Positions 8,454 to 14,718 of a stretch of DNA of 47,772 nt are shown here, one piece after another. The stretch covers positions 1 to 47,772 of the forward strand of contig NZ_CABEGA010000035.1 of NCBI RefSeq assembly GCF_901521055.1, written 5' to 3'. The DNA is from Cellulomonas hominis. Lineage in GTDB: Bacteria > Actinomycetota > Actinomycetes > Actinomycetales > Cellulomonadaceae. Each line of letters begins with the position of its first letter. Position 1 is the first letter of the stretch. Below the pieces are notes generated by a model that did not search any database, was not told the origin of the DNA, and worked only from the letters and a program-made list of their open reading frames with translations. The translations under genes and the position numbers were made by a program.

Positions 8454-10070
8454 GTGGCTGACGTCCACCTCGTCGCGGACGCCCTCACCTTCGGCTACCC
8501 GGGACGACCGGTCCTCAACGCCGTCGGCATGTCGGCGTCCGCCGGCGACCGCGTCGGCGTCGTCGGGGAGAACGGGGCCGGCAAGACCACCCTGCTGCGG
8601 CTGCTGGCGGGTGACCTCGTGCCGACCGCGGGGGAGGTCCGGCGCACCGGGTCCGTCTCGGTGGTCCAGCAGGAGCTCGACGTCCCGCCGGGGTCGACCG
8701 TCGGGGACCTGATCCGCCGCACCGCGGGGCACGTGCGTGCGGCGGCGGCCCGGCTGGACCAGGTCATCGCCGGCTTCGACCACGAGGGCGGGGACCTCGC
8801 GGCGCTGACGGACGCCCTGGCCGCCGTCGAGCGGCTCGCCGCGTGGGACGTCGACCGGCGCGTGGACGAGGCGCTCACCCGGTTCGGCGCCCCCCGCGAC
8901 CCCGCGCGCCGGCTCGACACGCTCAGCGTGGGCGAGGGGTACCGGGCGCGGCTCGCCTGCCACATCGCTGAGCGTGCGGACATCCTGCTGCTCGACGAGC
9001 CCACGAACCACCTCGACGTCGGCGGCATCGACTACCTGACCGCCCAGCTGCAGCAGTGGCCGGGGGTCGTCGTCATCGTCACGCACGACCGGCGCCTGCT
9101 GGACGACGTGATGACCGCGATCCTCGACCTCGACCCGTCGATGGACGGCCGGCCCGTGCTGTACGGCGCGACCCGCTACGCCACCTACCGGTTCGCCAAG
9201 GACCAGGCGCTGCGGCGGTGGCGCGCCCGCTACGCGCAGGAGCGCAAGCGCGCCGAGAAGCTCGCCCGCCGGCTCGACGAGTCGTACGAGGGCCTCTCGG
9301 ACGAGTGGCGGCCCCCGAAGGGCTCGCAGAAGCACCGTCGGGCCACCCGCGCGCGCATCCACGTGAAGGCCGCCGACCGGCTGGTGCAGAAGCTCGAGGC
9401 CGAGGCGGTCGAGGTGCCCGTGCCGCCGCCCGCGCTGGCGTTCCCGGACCTGCCGTCGCTGCCCGTCGGGTACGAGGGCGGGCCGCTGCTCGAGCTCCGG
9501 GCGCCGCGCGTCGCCGGTCGGCTCGACCTCCCGGGCGTGCGCGTCGACCTGCCGCCCGCCGGCCGGCTGCTGGTCACCGGCCCGAACGGTGCGGGCAAGT
9601 CGACGCTGCTGGCCGCGCTCACGGGCCAGGCGCCGCTCGACCGCGGGCAGCGCTCGGTGGCGCACGGCGTCCGCCTCGGCGTGCTCGTGCAGGACGACGA
9701 CAGCCCGGCGCGGCTCCGGATGACGGGGTTCGAGGCCGCGGCCCGCCGCGCGCTGGACCTGCTCGCGTCCGGCGCGCTGGACCCGGCGCACGTGCTGCCG
9801 GTCGCGGCGCTCGGGCTGCTGGAGGAGGAGGACCTCGACCGCCCCCTCGGCGAGCTCTCGGTCGGGCAGCGCCGGCGGTTCGAGCTGGCGGCCGCCCTCG
9901 TCGCCGCGCCGCACGTCCTGGTGCTCGACGAGCCCACGAACCACCTGTCGATCGCGCTCGTCGACGAGCTCACCGAGGCGCTGCGGATGACGTCGGCGGC
10001 GGTCGTCGTCGCGACCCACGACCGCGCGATGCGCGCGGACCTGTCGGACTGGCCGTCGATCGAGCTCTGA
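8454..10070 (+). CDS. ABC-F family ATP-binding protein
   Basis: Soluble twin-ATPase protein (538 residues) of the ribosome-associated ABC-F type; no membrane domain. First domain: Walker A GENGAGKTT (38-46), signature LSVGE (about 157), Walker B DEPTNHLD (about 181-188). A basic interdomain arm (about 245-325, rich in Arg/Lys) is the ribosome-reaching linker. Second domain: GPNGAGKST (about 376), LSVGQ (about 468), DEPTNHLS (about 491). Both signature motifs read LSVG in place of LSGG, and the second D-loop has Ser where Asp is usual. Members either regulate translation or protect the ribosome from antibiotics; which applies here is unclear. GTG start, eight bases after rdgB. Confidence 0.9.
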   Translation: MADVHLVADALTFGYPGRPVLNAVGMSASAGDRVGVVGENGAGKTTLLRLLAGDLVPTAGEVRRTGSVSVVQQELDVPPGSTVGDLIRRTAGHVRAAAARLDQVIAGFDHEGGDLAALTDALAAVERLAAWDVDRRVDEALTRFGAPRDPARRLDTLSVGEGYRARLACHIAERADILLLDEPTNHLDVGGIDYLTAQLQQWPGVVVIVTHDRRLLDDVMTAILDLDPSMDGRPVLYGATRYATYRFAKDQALRRWRARYAQERKRAEKLARRLDESYEGLSDEWRPPKGSQKHRRATRARIHVKAADRLVQKLEAEAVEVPVPPPALAFPDLPSLPVGYEGGPLLELRAPRVAGRLDLPGVRVDLPPAGRLLVTGPNGAGKSTLLAALTGQAPLDRGQRSVAHGVRLGVLVQDDDSPARLRMTGFEAAARRALDLLASGALDPAHVLPVAALGLLEEEDLDRPLGELSVGQRRRFELAAALVAAPHVLVLDEPTNHLSIALVDELTEALRMTSAAVVVATHDRAMRADLSDWPSIEL

Positions 10071-10098
10071 CGACGGGCTGCTCGGCGATGCGGCGCTG

Positions 10099-10803
10099 TC
10101 AGCGGGGTGCGTCGACCGCGTCCGGCCCCGGCGCCGCGGCGACCGCCCCCGGTGTGCCCGGCAGCACCCGCTCCAGCAGCCGCACCAGCACCGCGAGGAC
10201 CAGGAAGCCGACCGCGACGGCTGCCGTGTTCCGCACCGCGGTGGACAGGCCGATCGCCCCCGCGTCGAGGAACGGGTACGGGTACCAGCCCACGACGGCG
10301 CCCCGCACGAACGTGTACGCGATCCACGCCAGCGGGTAGGCGACGGCCCACGCGACGGTGGAGCCGCCGAACCGAGGCCGCGGCCCGACGAGCAGCCACA
10401 CCAGCCACGCCCCGACGGGGGTCACGGTGTGCAGCAGGAGGTTCGCCAGTCGGCCGCTGGGGGTGAGCACCGCCGCGGAGTCGGCGAGCACCGCGTGGTA
10501 GACCACGCCCGTCACCCCGATGCACAGAAGCGCGTCGAGGTGCAGGACGGCCCGCACCCGCCCCGTCCGGAGCGGCTGCGCGGCGAGCAGCCCCGAGGCC
10601 ACGGCCACGAGGATGTTCGACTGGATGGTGAAGTACGAGAACAGCCGGGTCAGCCGCTCCGCCATGGTCCCCGCGTCGCCCGGCCCGTCCGCCAGCGCGC
10701 GCCCGAGCTCCAGGAGCACCCCCGCGGTCGCCGCCAGCGCCAGCAGCGCGTGCAGCACCCGGGTGACCGTCAGGGAGCGCGTCGTCGGCGCGGCGGCGGC
10801 CAC
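10099..10803 (-). CDS. Pr6Pr family integral membrane protein
   Basis: Six-helix membrane protein of 234 residues in the FAR-17a/AIG1-like (Pr6Pr) family. Hydrophobic segments cover about 16-36, 52-73, 86-108, 125-145, 157-178 and 190-212. The diagnostic FSYFTIQSNILVAVA (second helix), a histidine in the HTVTPVGAW segment, and AYTFVRG/WYPYPFLD are present. Function in bacteria is not known. It is transcribed toward the ABC-F gene and lies four bases downstream of the NUDIX gene on the same strand, so the two may share a transcript. Confidence 0.85.
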   Translation of the reverse strand: MAAAAPTTRSLTVTRVLHALLALAATAGVLLELGRALADGPGDAGTMAERLTRLFSYFTIQSNILVAVASGLLAAQPLRTGRVRAVLHLDALLCIGVTGVVYHAVLADSAAVLTPSGRLANLLLHTVTPVGAWLVWLLVGPRPRFGGSTVAWAVAYPLAWIAYTFVRGAVVGWYPYPFLDAGAIGLSTAVRNTAAVAVGFLVLAVLVRLLERVLPGTPGAVAAAPGPDAVDAPR

Positions 10804-10806
10804 GGG

Positions 10807-11361
10807 TCAGGGCATCCGGCCGACGTGCGCCATCGCCTGCCGCAGGAGCACGCCCTGCCCGCCGTTCATCTCGACCTGCACCTGCTCGCTGCACGCCTCC
10901 TCCGGCGTCAGCCACGCGAGGTCGAGCGCGTCCTGCTGCGGCCGGCAGTCGCCCGTGACCGGGACGACGTAGGCGAGGGACACGGCGTGCTGGCGGGGGT
11001 CGTGGTACGGCGTGACACCCGGGGTCGGGAAGTACTCCGCGACGGTGAACGGCTGCGGGGTCGGCGGGACCTGCGGCAGCGCGACGGGCCCCAGGTCCTT
11101 CTCGATGTGCCGCAGCAGCGCGTCGCGCACCCGCTCGTGGTACATCACGCGGCCGGAGACCAGTGCCCGGGACATCACGCCCTCGGGGGTGACCCGCAGC
11201 AGCAGGCCGACCGCCACCACGTCGCCGGAGTCGTCCACCCGCACGGGCACGGCGTCCACGTAGAGCAGGGGCAGGGAGCGGCGGGCCGCCGCGATGCCCT
11301 CGGGACTCAGCCACCCGGAGGGACGCTCGGGCTCGCGGGGCAGGTCAGCCGTGTCGGTCAC
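10807..11361 (-). CDS. NUDIX hydrolase family protein (DUF4916-like)
   Basis: Product of 184 residues related to NUDIX hydrolases of the actinobacterial DUF4916 type. It begins with a WLSPEGIAAARRSLPLLYVDAVPVRV block and ends with a QDALDLAWLTPEEA segment common to NUDIX C-termini. I cannot see a complete NUDIX box (GX5EX7REUXEEXGU): the region after ALVSGRVMYHERVRDALLRHIEKDLG is its apparent relic, lacking the usual REXXEE. The protein may therefore be a non-catalytic or altered member. GTG at 11361 is chosen for conserved N-terminal length. Confidence 0.8.
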   Translation of the reverse strand: MTDTADLPREPERPSGWLSPEGIAAARRSLPLLYVDAVPVRVDDSGDVVAVGLLLRVTPEGVMSRALVSGRVMYHERVRDALLRHIEKDLGPVALPQVPPTPQPFTVAEYFPTPGVTPYHDPRQHAVSLAYVVPVTGDCRPQQDALDLAWLTPEEACSEQVQVEMNGGQGVLLRQAMAHVGRMP

Positions 11362-11446
11362 CTGGCAGTTGTACCCCGCACGGGCCCTCGTGGCCCACCC
11401 CGACTCGCGGGTCGGACGCCGGCGGCGCGCGGGCAGGCGCGGGCCC

Positions 11447-11473
11447 GGGAATACTGGAACAGGTCCGGACGCT
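11447..11473 (+). promoter_or_regulatory. Possible SigR-type promoter of trxA
   Basis: GGGAAT at 11447-11452 followed, after 18 bases, by GCT at 11471-11473. The redox-stress sigma factor SigR of actinomycetes uses GGGAAT and GTT with about 18 bases between, and thioredoxin genes are typical targets. The -10 part matches only two of three bases, so this is tentative. Confidence 0.35.
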
Positions 11474-11508
11474 CTACTGGCGTCAATCCAGACAACAGGA
11501 GGCGACAG

Positions 11509-11880
11509 ATGGCGACGACCGAGCTGACGGCCGACAGCATCCAGCAGACGATCACCGAGAACGACATCGTGCTGGTGGACTTCTGGGCCGACTGGTGCGG
11601 TCCGTGCAAGCGTTTCGGCCCGATCTTCGAGCAGTCCTCGGAGGCGCACCCCGACATCGTGCACGCGAAGGTCGACACCGAGGCCGAGCAGCAGCTCGCT
11701 GCCGAGCTCCAGATCACGTCGATCCCGACGCTGATGGCCTTCCGCGAGGGCATCCTCGTGTTCAACCAGGCGGGTGCCCTGCCGGGCCCGGCGCTGGAGC
11801 AGGTCGTCGACGCGGTGAAGGCGCTCGACATGGACGACGTCCGCGCGCAGATCGCGGCGGCCGGGGCCACGCAGAACTGA
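11509..11880 (+). CDS. trxA: Thioredoxin
   Basis: Small redox protein (123 residues) that reduces protein disulfides with electrons from thioredoxin reductase. The active site is WADWCGPCK with Cys30 and Cys33; the cis-proline loop is SIPTLMAF. The last 15 residues extend beyond the standard 105-residue fold. ATG at 11509 is preceded by an AGGAGG ribosome binding site seven bases away. A candidate SigR-type promoter lies 60 bases upstream and a strong hairpin follows the stop. The bcp-type thiol peroxidase 1 kb downstream would be a natural partner. Confidence 0.97.
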   Translation: MATTELTADSIQQTITENDIVLVDFWADWCGPCKRFGPIFEQSSEAHPDIVHAKVDTEAEQQLAAELQITSIPTLMAFREGILVFNQAGALPGPALEQVVDAVKALDMDDVRAQIAAAGATQN

Positions 11881-11897
11881 CCCCCGCACCACACTCG

Positions 11898-11933
11898 CGA
11901 CGCCCCCGCACGCCACCGCGTGCGGGGGCGTCG
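11898..11933 (+). terminator. Hairpin terminator of trxA
   Basis: Perfect 15-bp inverted repeat (CGACGCCCCCGCACG at 11898-11912, complement at 11919-11933), extendable by one pair to leave a four-base loop. It begins 18 bases after the trxA stop. No U tract. Confidence 0.8.
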
Positions 11934-12004
11934 TCGCGTCCGGGCGTCGACACCCCGCGGGCGGACGGCCTGCGCAGGGGCGACGTGCGTCCTAGAGTCG
12001 CGGC

Positions 12005-12418
12005 ATGCCGACCTCCACGCTGCCCGCCGGCTACGCCGACCTGCTCGAGCGCCCGCTGTTCGCCCACCTCGCGACCGTGCGGCCGGACGGGTCGCCGCAG
12101 TCGTCCGTCATGTGGTTCGTCTGGGACGGGGAGGTGCTGCGGTTCACGCACACCAGCACTCGGCAGAAGTTCCGCAACATCCAGCACGAGCCCCGCGTCG
12201 CGCTCTCCGTGGCCGACCCCGACGACGAGTACCGCTACCTGGAGATCCGCGGCACCGTCGAGAGCGTCGAGCAGGACGACGCCGAGGCGTCGTTCTACCG
12301 GTCGTTGCAGGAGCGCTACGGCAACGTCTACGACATCACTGACGCGGAGGTGCGCGTGATCATCACCGTGCGTCCGCGGACGTTCACGGCGGTCGGTGGG
12401 GGCGCGGTCGTCGAGTGA
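12005..12418 (+). CDS. PPOX-class F420/FMN-dependent oxidoreductase
   Basis: Split-barrel flavin/deazaflavin protein of 137 residues in the pyridoxamine-5'-phosphate-oxidase-like superfamily (TIGR03618-like). Recognisable segments are AHLATVRPDGSPQSSVMWFVWDGE, HTSTRQKFRNIQHEPRVALSV, YLEIRGTVES and a C-terminal IITVRPRTFTAV. Actinobacterial members mostly use coenzyme F420H2; whether this one does cannot be decided here. ATG at 12005 with TAGAGT five bases upstream of it suggests a leaderless mRNA. tRNA-Leu lies just downstream on the other strand. Confidence 0.88.
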   Translation: MPTSTLPAGYADLLERPLFAHLATVRPDGSPQSSVMWFVWDGEVLRFTHTSTRQKFRNIQHEPRVALSVADPDDEYRYLEIRGTVESVEQDDAEASFYRSLQERYGNVYDITDAEVRVIITVRPRTFTAVGGGAVVE

Positions 12419-12432
12419 CGCCGCACGGGCGG

Positions 12433-12515
12433 TGCGGGAGGCGGGAGTCGAACCCGCACGCCCTCTCGGGCACCAGGACCTAAACCTGGCGTGGCTGCCG
12501 TTTCACCACTCCCGC
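12433..12515 (-). tRNA. tRNA-Leu (anticodon TAG)
   Basis: 83-nt class II tRNA. Acceptor strands GCGGGAG and CTCCCGC pair perfectly, discriminator A. The anticodon stem-loop is CCAGG-TTTAGGT-CCTGG with anticodon TAG (reads CUA-type Leu codons). The long variable arm (TGCCCGAGAGGGCG) and T-arm GCGGG-TTCGACT-CCCGC are present. CCA is not encoded. Confidence 0.96.
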
Positions 12516-12556
12516 TCGTGCCCGTCACTCTGCCAGGAGCGGCGGGCGGGCGGCGC

Positions 12557-13024
12557 TCAGTCGATGCCGAGGTCGCGGCGCAGCTTCGCGACGTGGCCCG
12601 TGGCCTTGACGTTGTACTGCGCGAGCTCGACGGTGCCCTCGGGGTCGACGACCACCGTCGACCGGATCACGCCGGTGACCGTCTTCCCGTACAGGGACTT
12701 CTCGCCCCACGCGCCCCAGGCCTCCAGCACGGCCTTGTCCGGGTCGGACGCCAGCGGGAACGTGAGCGCCTCGGCCTCGGCGAACGCGGCCAGCTTGGCG
12801 ACCGGGTCGGGGGAGACGCCCACGACGCGGTAGCCCCGGCCCTGCAGCGACGCGAGGGAGTCCCGGAAGTCGCACGCCTGCTTCGTGCAGCCGGGGGTGC
12901 CGGCGGCCGGGTAGAAGTACACGACGACGTGCTCGCCGCGCAGGTCCGACAGCGTCACGGAGCCGCCGTCGGCCGTGGGCAGCGTGAAGTCCGGGGCGGT
13001 GTCGCCGGCGGCGAGGCGGGGCAT
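12557..13024 (-). CDS. bcp: Thioredoxin-dependent thiol peroxidase (Bcp/PrxQ)
   Basis: Peroxiredoxin that reduces H2O2 and organic hydroperoxides using thioredoxin. The 155-residue protein has VVVYFYPAAGTPGCTKQACDFRD with the peroxidatic Cys46 and resolving Cys51 five residues apart, as in atypical 2-Cys Bcp/PrxQ enzymes. The rest (GVSPDPVAKLAAFAEAEALTFPLASD, a C-terminal helix) is standard. ATG at 13024 follows a GCAGGAG ribosome binding site. It is divergent from the GroES-like gene, and the shared promoter region holds a 12-bp palindrome. Confidence 0.95.
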   Translation of the reverse strand: MPRLAAGDTAPDFTLPTADGGSVTLSDLRGEHVVVYFYPAAGTPGCTKQACDFRDSLASLQGRGYRVVGVSPDPVAKLAAFAEAEALTFPLASDPDKAVLEAWGAWGEKSLYGKTVTGVIRSTVVVDPEGTVELAQYNVKATGHVAKLRRDLGID

Positions 13025-13093
13025 GGCGTCTCCTGCGTCTGCTGAGGTGCGGGGGCGGTTCGCGGGCGCGCGCGCCCGGCGCGGTCAGCGTAC

Positions 13094-13105
13094 GACGGTA
13101 CCGTC
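13094..13105. promoter_or_regulatory. Palindrome in the bcp / GroES-like divergent promoter region
   Basis: GACGGTACCGTC is a perfect 12-bp palindrome only seven bases from the GroES-like start (13112), overlapping possible -10 boxes on both strands (TACCGT, plus strand; TACGCT, minus strand). It is a candidate operator for a dimeric regulator; no regulator gene is adjacent. Confidence 0.35.
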
Positions 13106-13111
13106 GGGCCT

Positions 13112-13462
13112 GTGACCGCACCGCGCCCCGAGACCCCCGCCGCCCGCCCGGAGCTCCCCATCCGGATGCTGAACGACCGGCTGCTCGTGCAGCTGGACGA
13201 GGACGCCGCCGAGCGCCGGTCGAACGCCGGCATCGTCATCCCGGCGACGGCGGTCGTCGGGAAGCGCCTCGCGTGGGGTGCGGTGGTCGCCGTCGGGCAG
13301 CACGTGCGCCAGGTGACCGTCGGCGACCGCGTGCTGTTCGACCCGGAGGAGCGCGCGGAGGTCGAGCTCGCCGCCCGGACGTACCTGCTGCTCCGCGAGA
13401 AGGACGTGCACGCCGTGGCCACGCCCCACGAGGGCGGCCAGGGCACCGGCCTCTACCTCTGA
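13112..13462 (+). CDS. GroES-like co-chaperonin family protein
   Basis: 116-residue protein with a GroES (10-kDa chaperonin) fold domain. Segments matching the family are RMLNDRLLVQLDEDAAERRSNAGIVIPATA (beta-barrel start), WGAVVAVGQHVRQVTVGDRVLFDPEERAEVEL and LLLREKDVHAV. It lacks the adjacent groEL that a true groES would have and carries a Pro-rich N-terminal extension and a Gly-rich tail. Paralogous, stand-alone GroES-like genes are common in actinobacteria with no known role. GTG start at 13112; leaderless-type spacing to the upstream -10. Confidence 0.85.
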   Translation: MTAPRPETPAARPELPIRMLNDRLLVQLDEDAAERRSNAGIVIPATAVVGKRLAWGAVVAVGQHVRQVTVGDRVLFDPEERAEVELAARTYLLLREKDVHAVATPHEGGQGTGLYL

Positions 13463-13597
13463 CGCTCTGACGCCGCCCTACCCCGGACCTGCGGCGAAGG
13501 CGCTTTCCCACGCCGGCGTTCGCCCTCGGCGTGCTCTGTTGCGCAGCGTCTCGTGCGGGTGTTCCCATGGTCGCAGGAACGACCCGGGGGAGTGGCC

Positions 13598-13912
13598 GTG
13601 GTGGATGACGAGATGAAGACGGCCGAGCAGGGCGAGGCGCGTGGCACGCAGGAGGGCGCGACCGAGGTCGTGATGGACCTGCTGGCGGAGCACGTGCCGC
13701 TGACGCTGCTGGCGGACCTGGCGGTGGCGGAGCCGCGCTCCGAGGCGATCCTGGCGGCCGAGGGGCTGCCGGACGACGCCTGGTGGGAGGACGACGAGTC
13801 CCCGGGCGAGGGCGCGCCGACCGGTTCTGCCGGCACGGGCGCCGGTGCGCGGGGCCCGGAGGACGACCTGCCGGTCGACCCGGACGCCGTCGAGGACCCG
13901 CACCCGGCGTGA
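13598..13912 (+). CDS. Small acidic protein of unknown function
   Basis: 104-residue acidic protein. The N-terminal half could form two helices (TEVVMDLLAEHVPLTLLADLAV), the C-terminal half is disordered, rich in Gly, Asp and Pro (GTGAGARGPEDDLPVDPDAVEDP). GTG at 13598 is favoured by GGGGGAG six bases upstream; GTG at 13592 and 13601 are alternatives. No family recognised; I infer a real gene from codon usage and the ribosome binding site. Confidence 0.65.
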   Translation: MVDDEMKTAEQGEARGTQEGATEVVMDLLAEHVPLTLLADLAVAEPRSEAILAAEGLPDDAWWEDDESPGEGAPTGSAGTGAGARGPEDDLPVDPDAVEDPHPA

Positions 13913-13988
13913 CCTGCGCCACTGTTGGGGCGTAGAGCCGGATCTGGTTCGCGTCCCACCGCGGGAGGGTGCTAACGTTCTCAACCGC

Positions 13989-14061
<73 letters not shown>

Positions 14062-14066
14062 CAGCA

Positions 14067-14106
14067 GAAGGCCCCCGATCGGCGGAGACGTCGAGCGGGG
14101 GCCTTC
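14067..14106 (+). terminator. Hairpin terminator of tRNA-Lys
   Basis: Perfect 11-bp inverted repeat (GAAGGCCCCCG at 14067-14077, complement at 14096-14106), six bases after the tRNA 3' end. Confidence 0.75.
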
Positions 14107-14174
14107 GTCGTCGCGGGGCGTGCGGGACGCGGGGCGCTCCGGGTGTCACGGGCCGCCGAGGTCGTCATCGACGG

Positions 14175-14206
14175 ACGAGGTCGTCCGTCAGGAGTGACGA
14201 CCTCGT
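14175..14206. repeat. 11-bp inverted repeat at the head of a tandem array
   Basis: ACGAGGTCGTC at 14175-14185 is the exact reverse complement of GACGACCTCGT at 14196-14206, with ten bases between. The right arm lies inside the first 19-bp unit of the adjacent tandem repeat, so the motif is present in both orientations. Confidence 0.7.
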
Positions 14207-14269
14207 GCCGACGTGACGACCTCGTGCCGCGGTGACGACCTCGTGCCGACGTGACGACCTCGTGCCGAC
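14194..14269. repeat. Four-unit 19-bp tandem repeat
   Basis: Four contiguous 19-bp units of GTGACGACCTCGTGCCGAC at 14194-14212, 14213-14231, 14232-14250 and 14251-14269; unit 2 differs at its last two bases. The array ends just before the stop codon of the small minus-strand gene at 14273. There are no spacers. Confidence 0.85.
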
Positions 14270-14272
14270 GCG

Positions 14273-14488
14273 TCAGCTCGGGTCGGTGCCCGGACGGGGT
14301 GCGGCAGCGTGGGCCCGCACGGCATCGGCGATCTGCTGGGCCTGCGCGTGGACCAGCAGGCGCAGGTCGTCGTAGCGGCGGTCGACCTCGGCGTCGCACG
14401 CGTCGCTGTCCCGAGTGACGATCCACGCGCGCTTGGCGGCGCGGATGTCCGCGTCCGTCACGTCGATGCGCCACTCGTCCTCGGTCAT
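14273..14488 (-). CDS. Small conserved hypothetical protein
   Basis: 71-residue protein with a helical core: DVTDADIRAAKRAWIVTRDSDACDAEVDRRYDDLRLLVHAQAQQIADAVR. Similar short proteins, recognised by the AKRAW and YDDLRLLV blocks, occur in actinobacteria without known function. ATG at 14488. The downstream end abuts the 19-bp tandem repeat. Confidence 0.65.
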   Translation of the reverse strand: MTEDEWRIDVTDADIRAAKRAWIVTRDSDACDAEVDRRYDDLRLLVHAQAQQIADAVRAHAAAPRPGTDPS

Positions 14489-14718
14489 GGGTCAAACGTC
14501 CCACCAGGGGCCGCCCTGCGACAGGCGAAAAGGGCGGTTTCACCCGCATCGTGGGGGTTCGGAGCCCCGGATTCACCTGATAGCCCGCCGGGCGTCGATC
14601 CCTCAAGGACCGCTGGAGTGACAGCGGCGCTCCGCCCCCGCACCTGTCGGACCCCGGCCGGAGGGGCGACGATGGGTCCGCCGCCCGACGCGGCGCACCC
14701 GAGGAACGGAGCGAGCAC

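Noticed and set aside
14194..14269. Possible CRISPR array
   Set aside because: Units follow each other without spacers and no cas gene is present; it is a plain tandem repeat.
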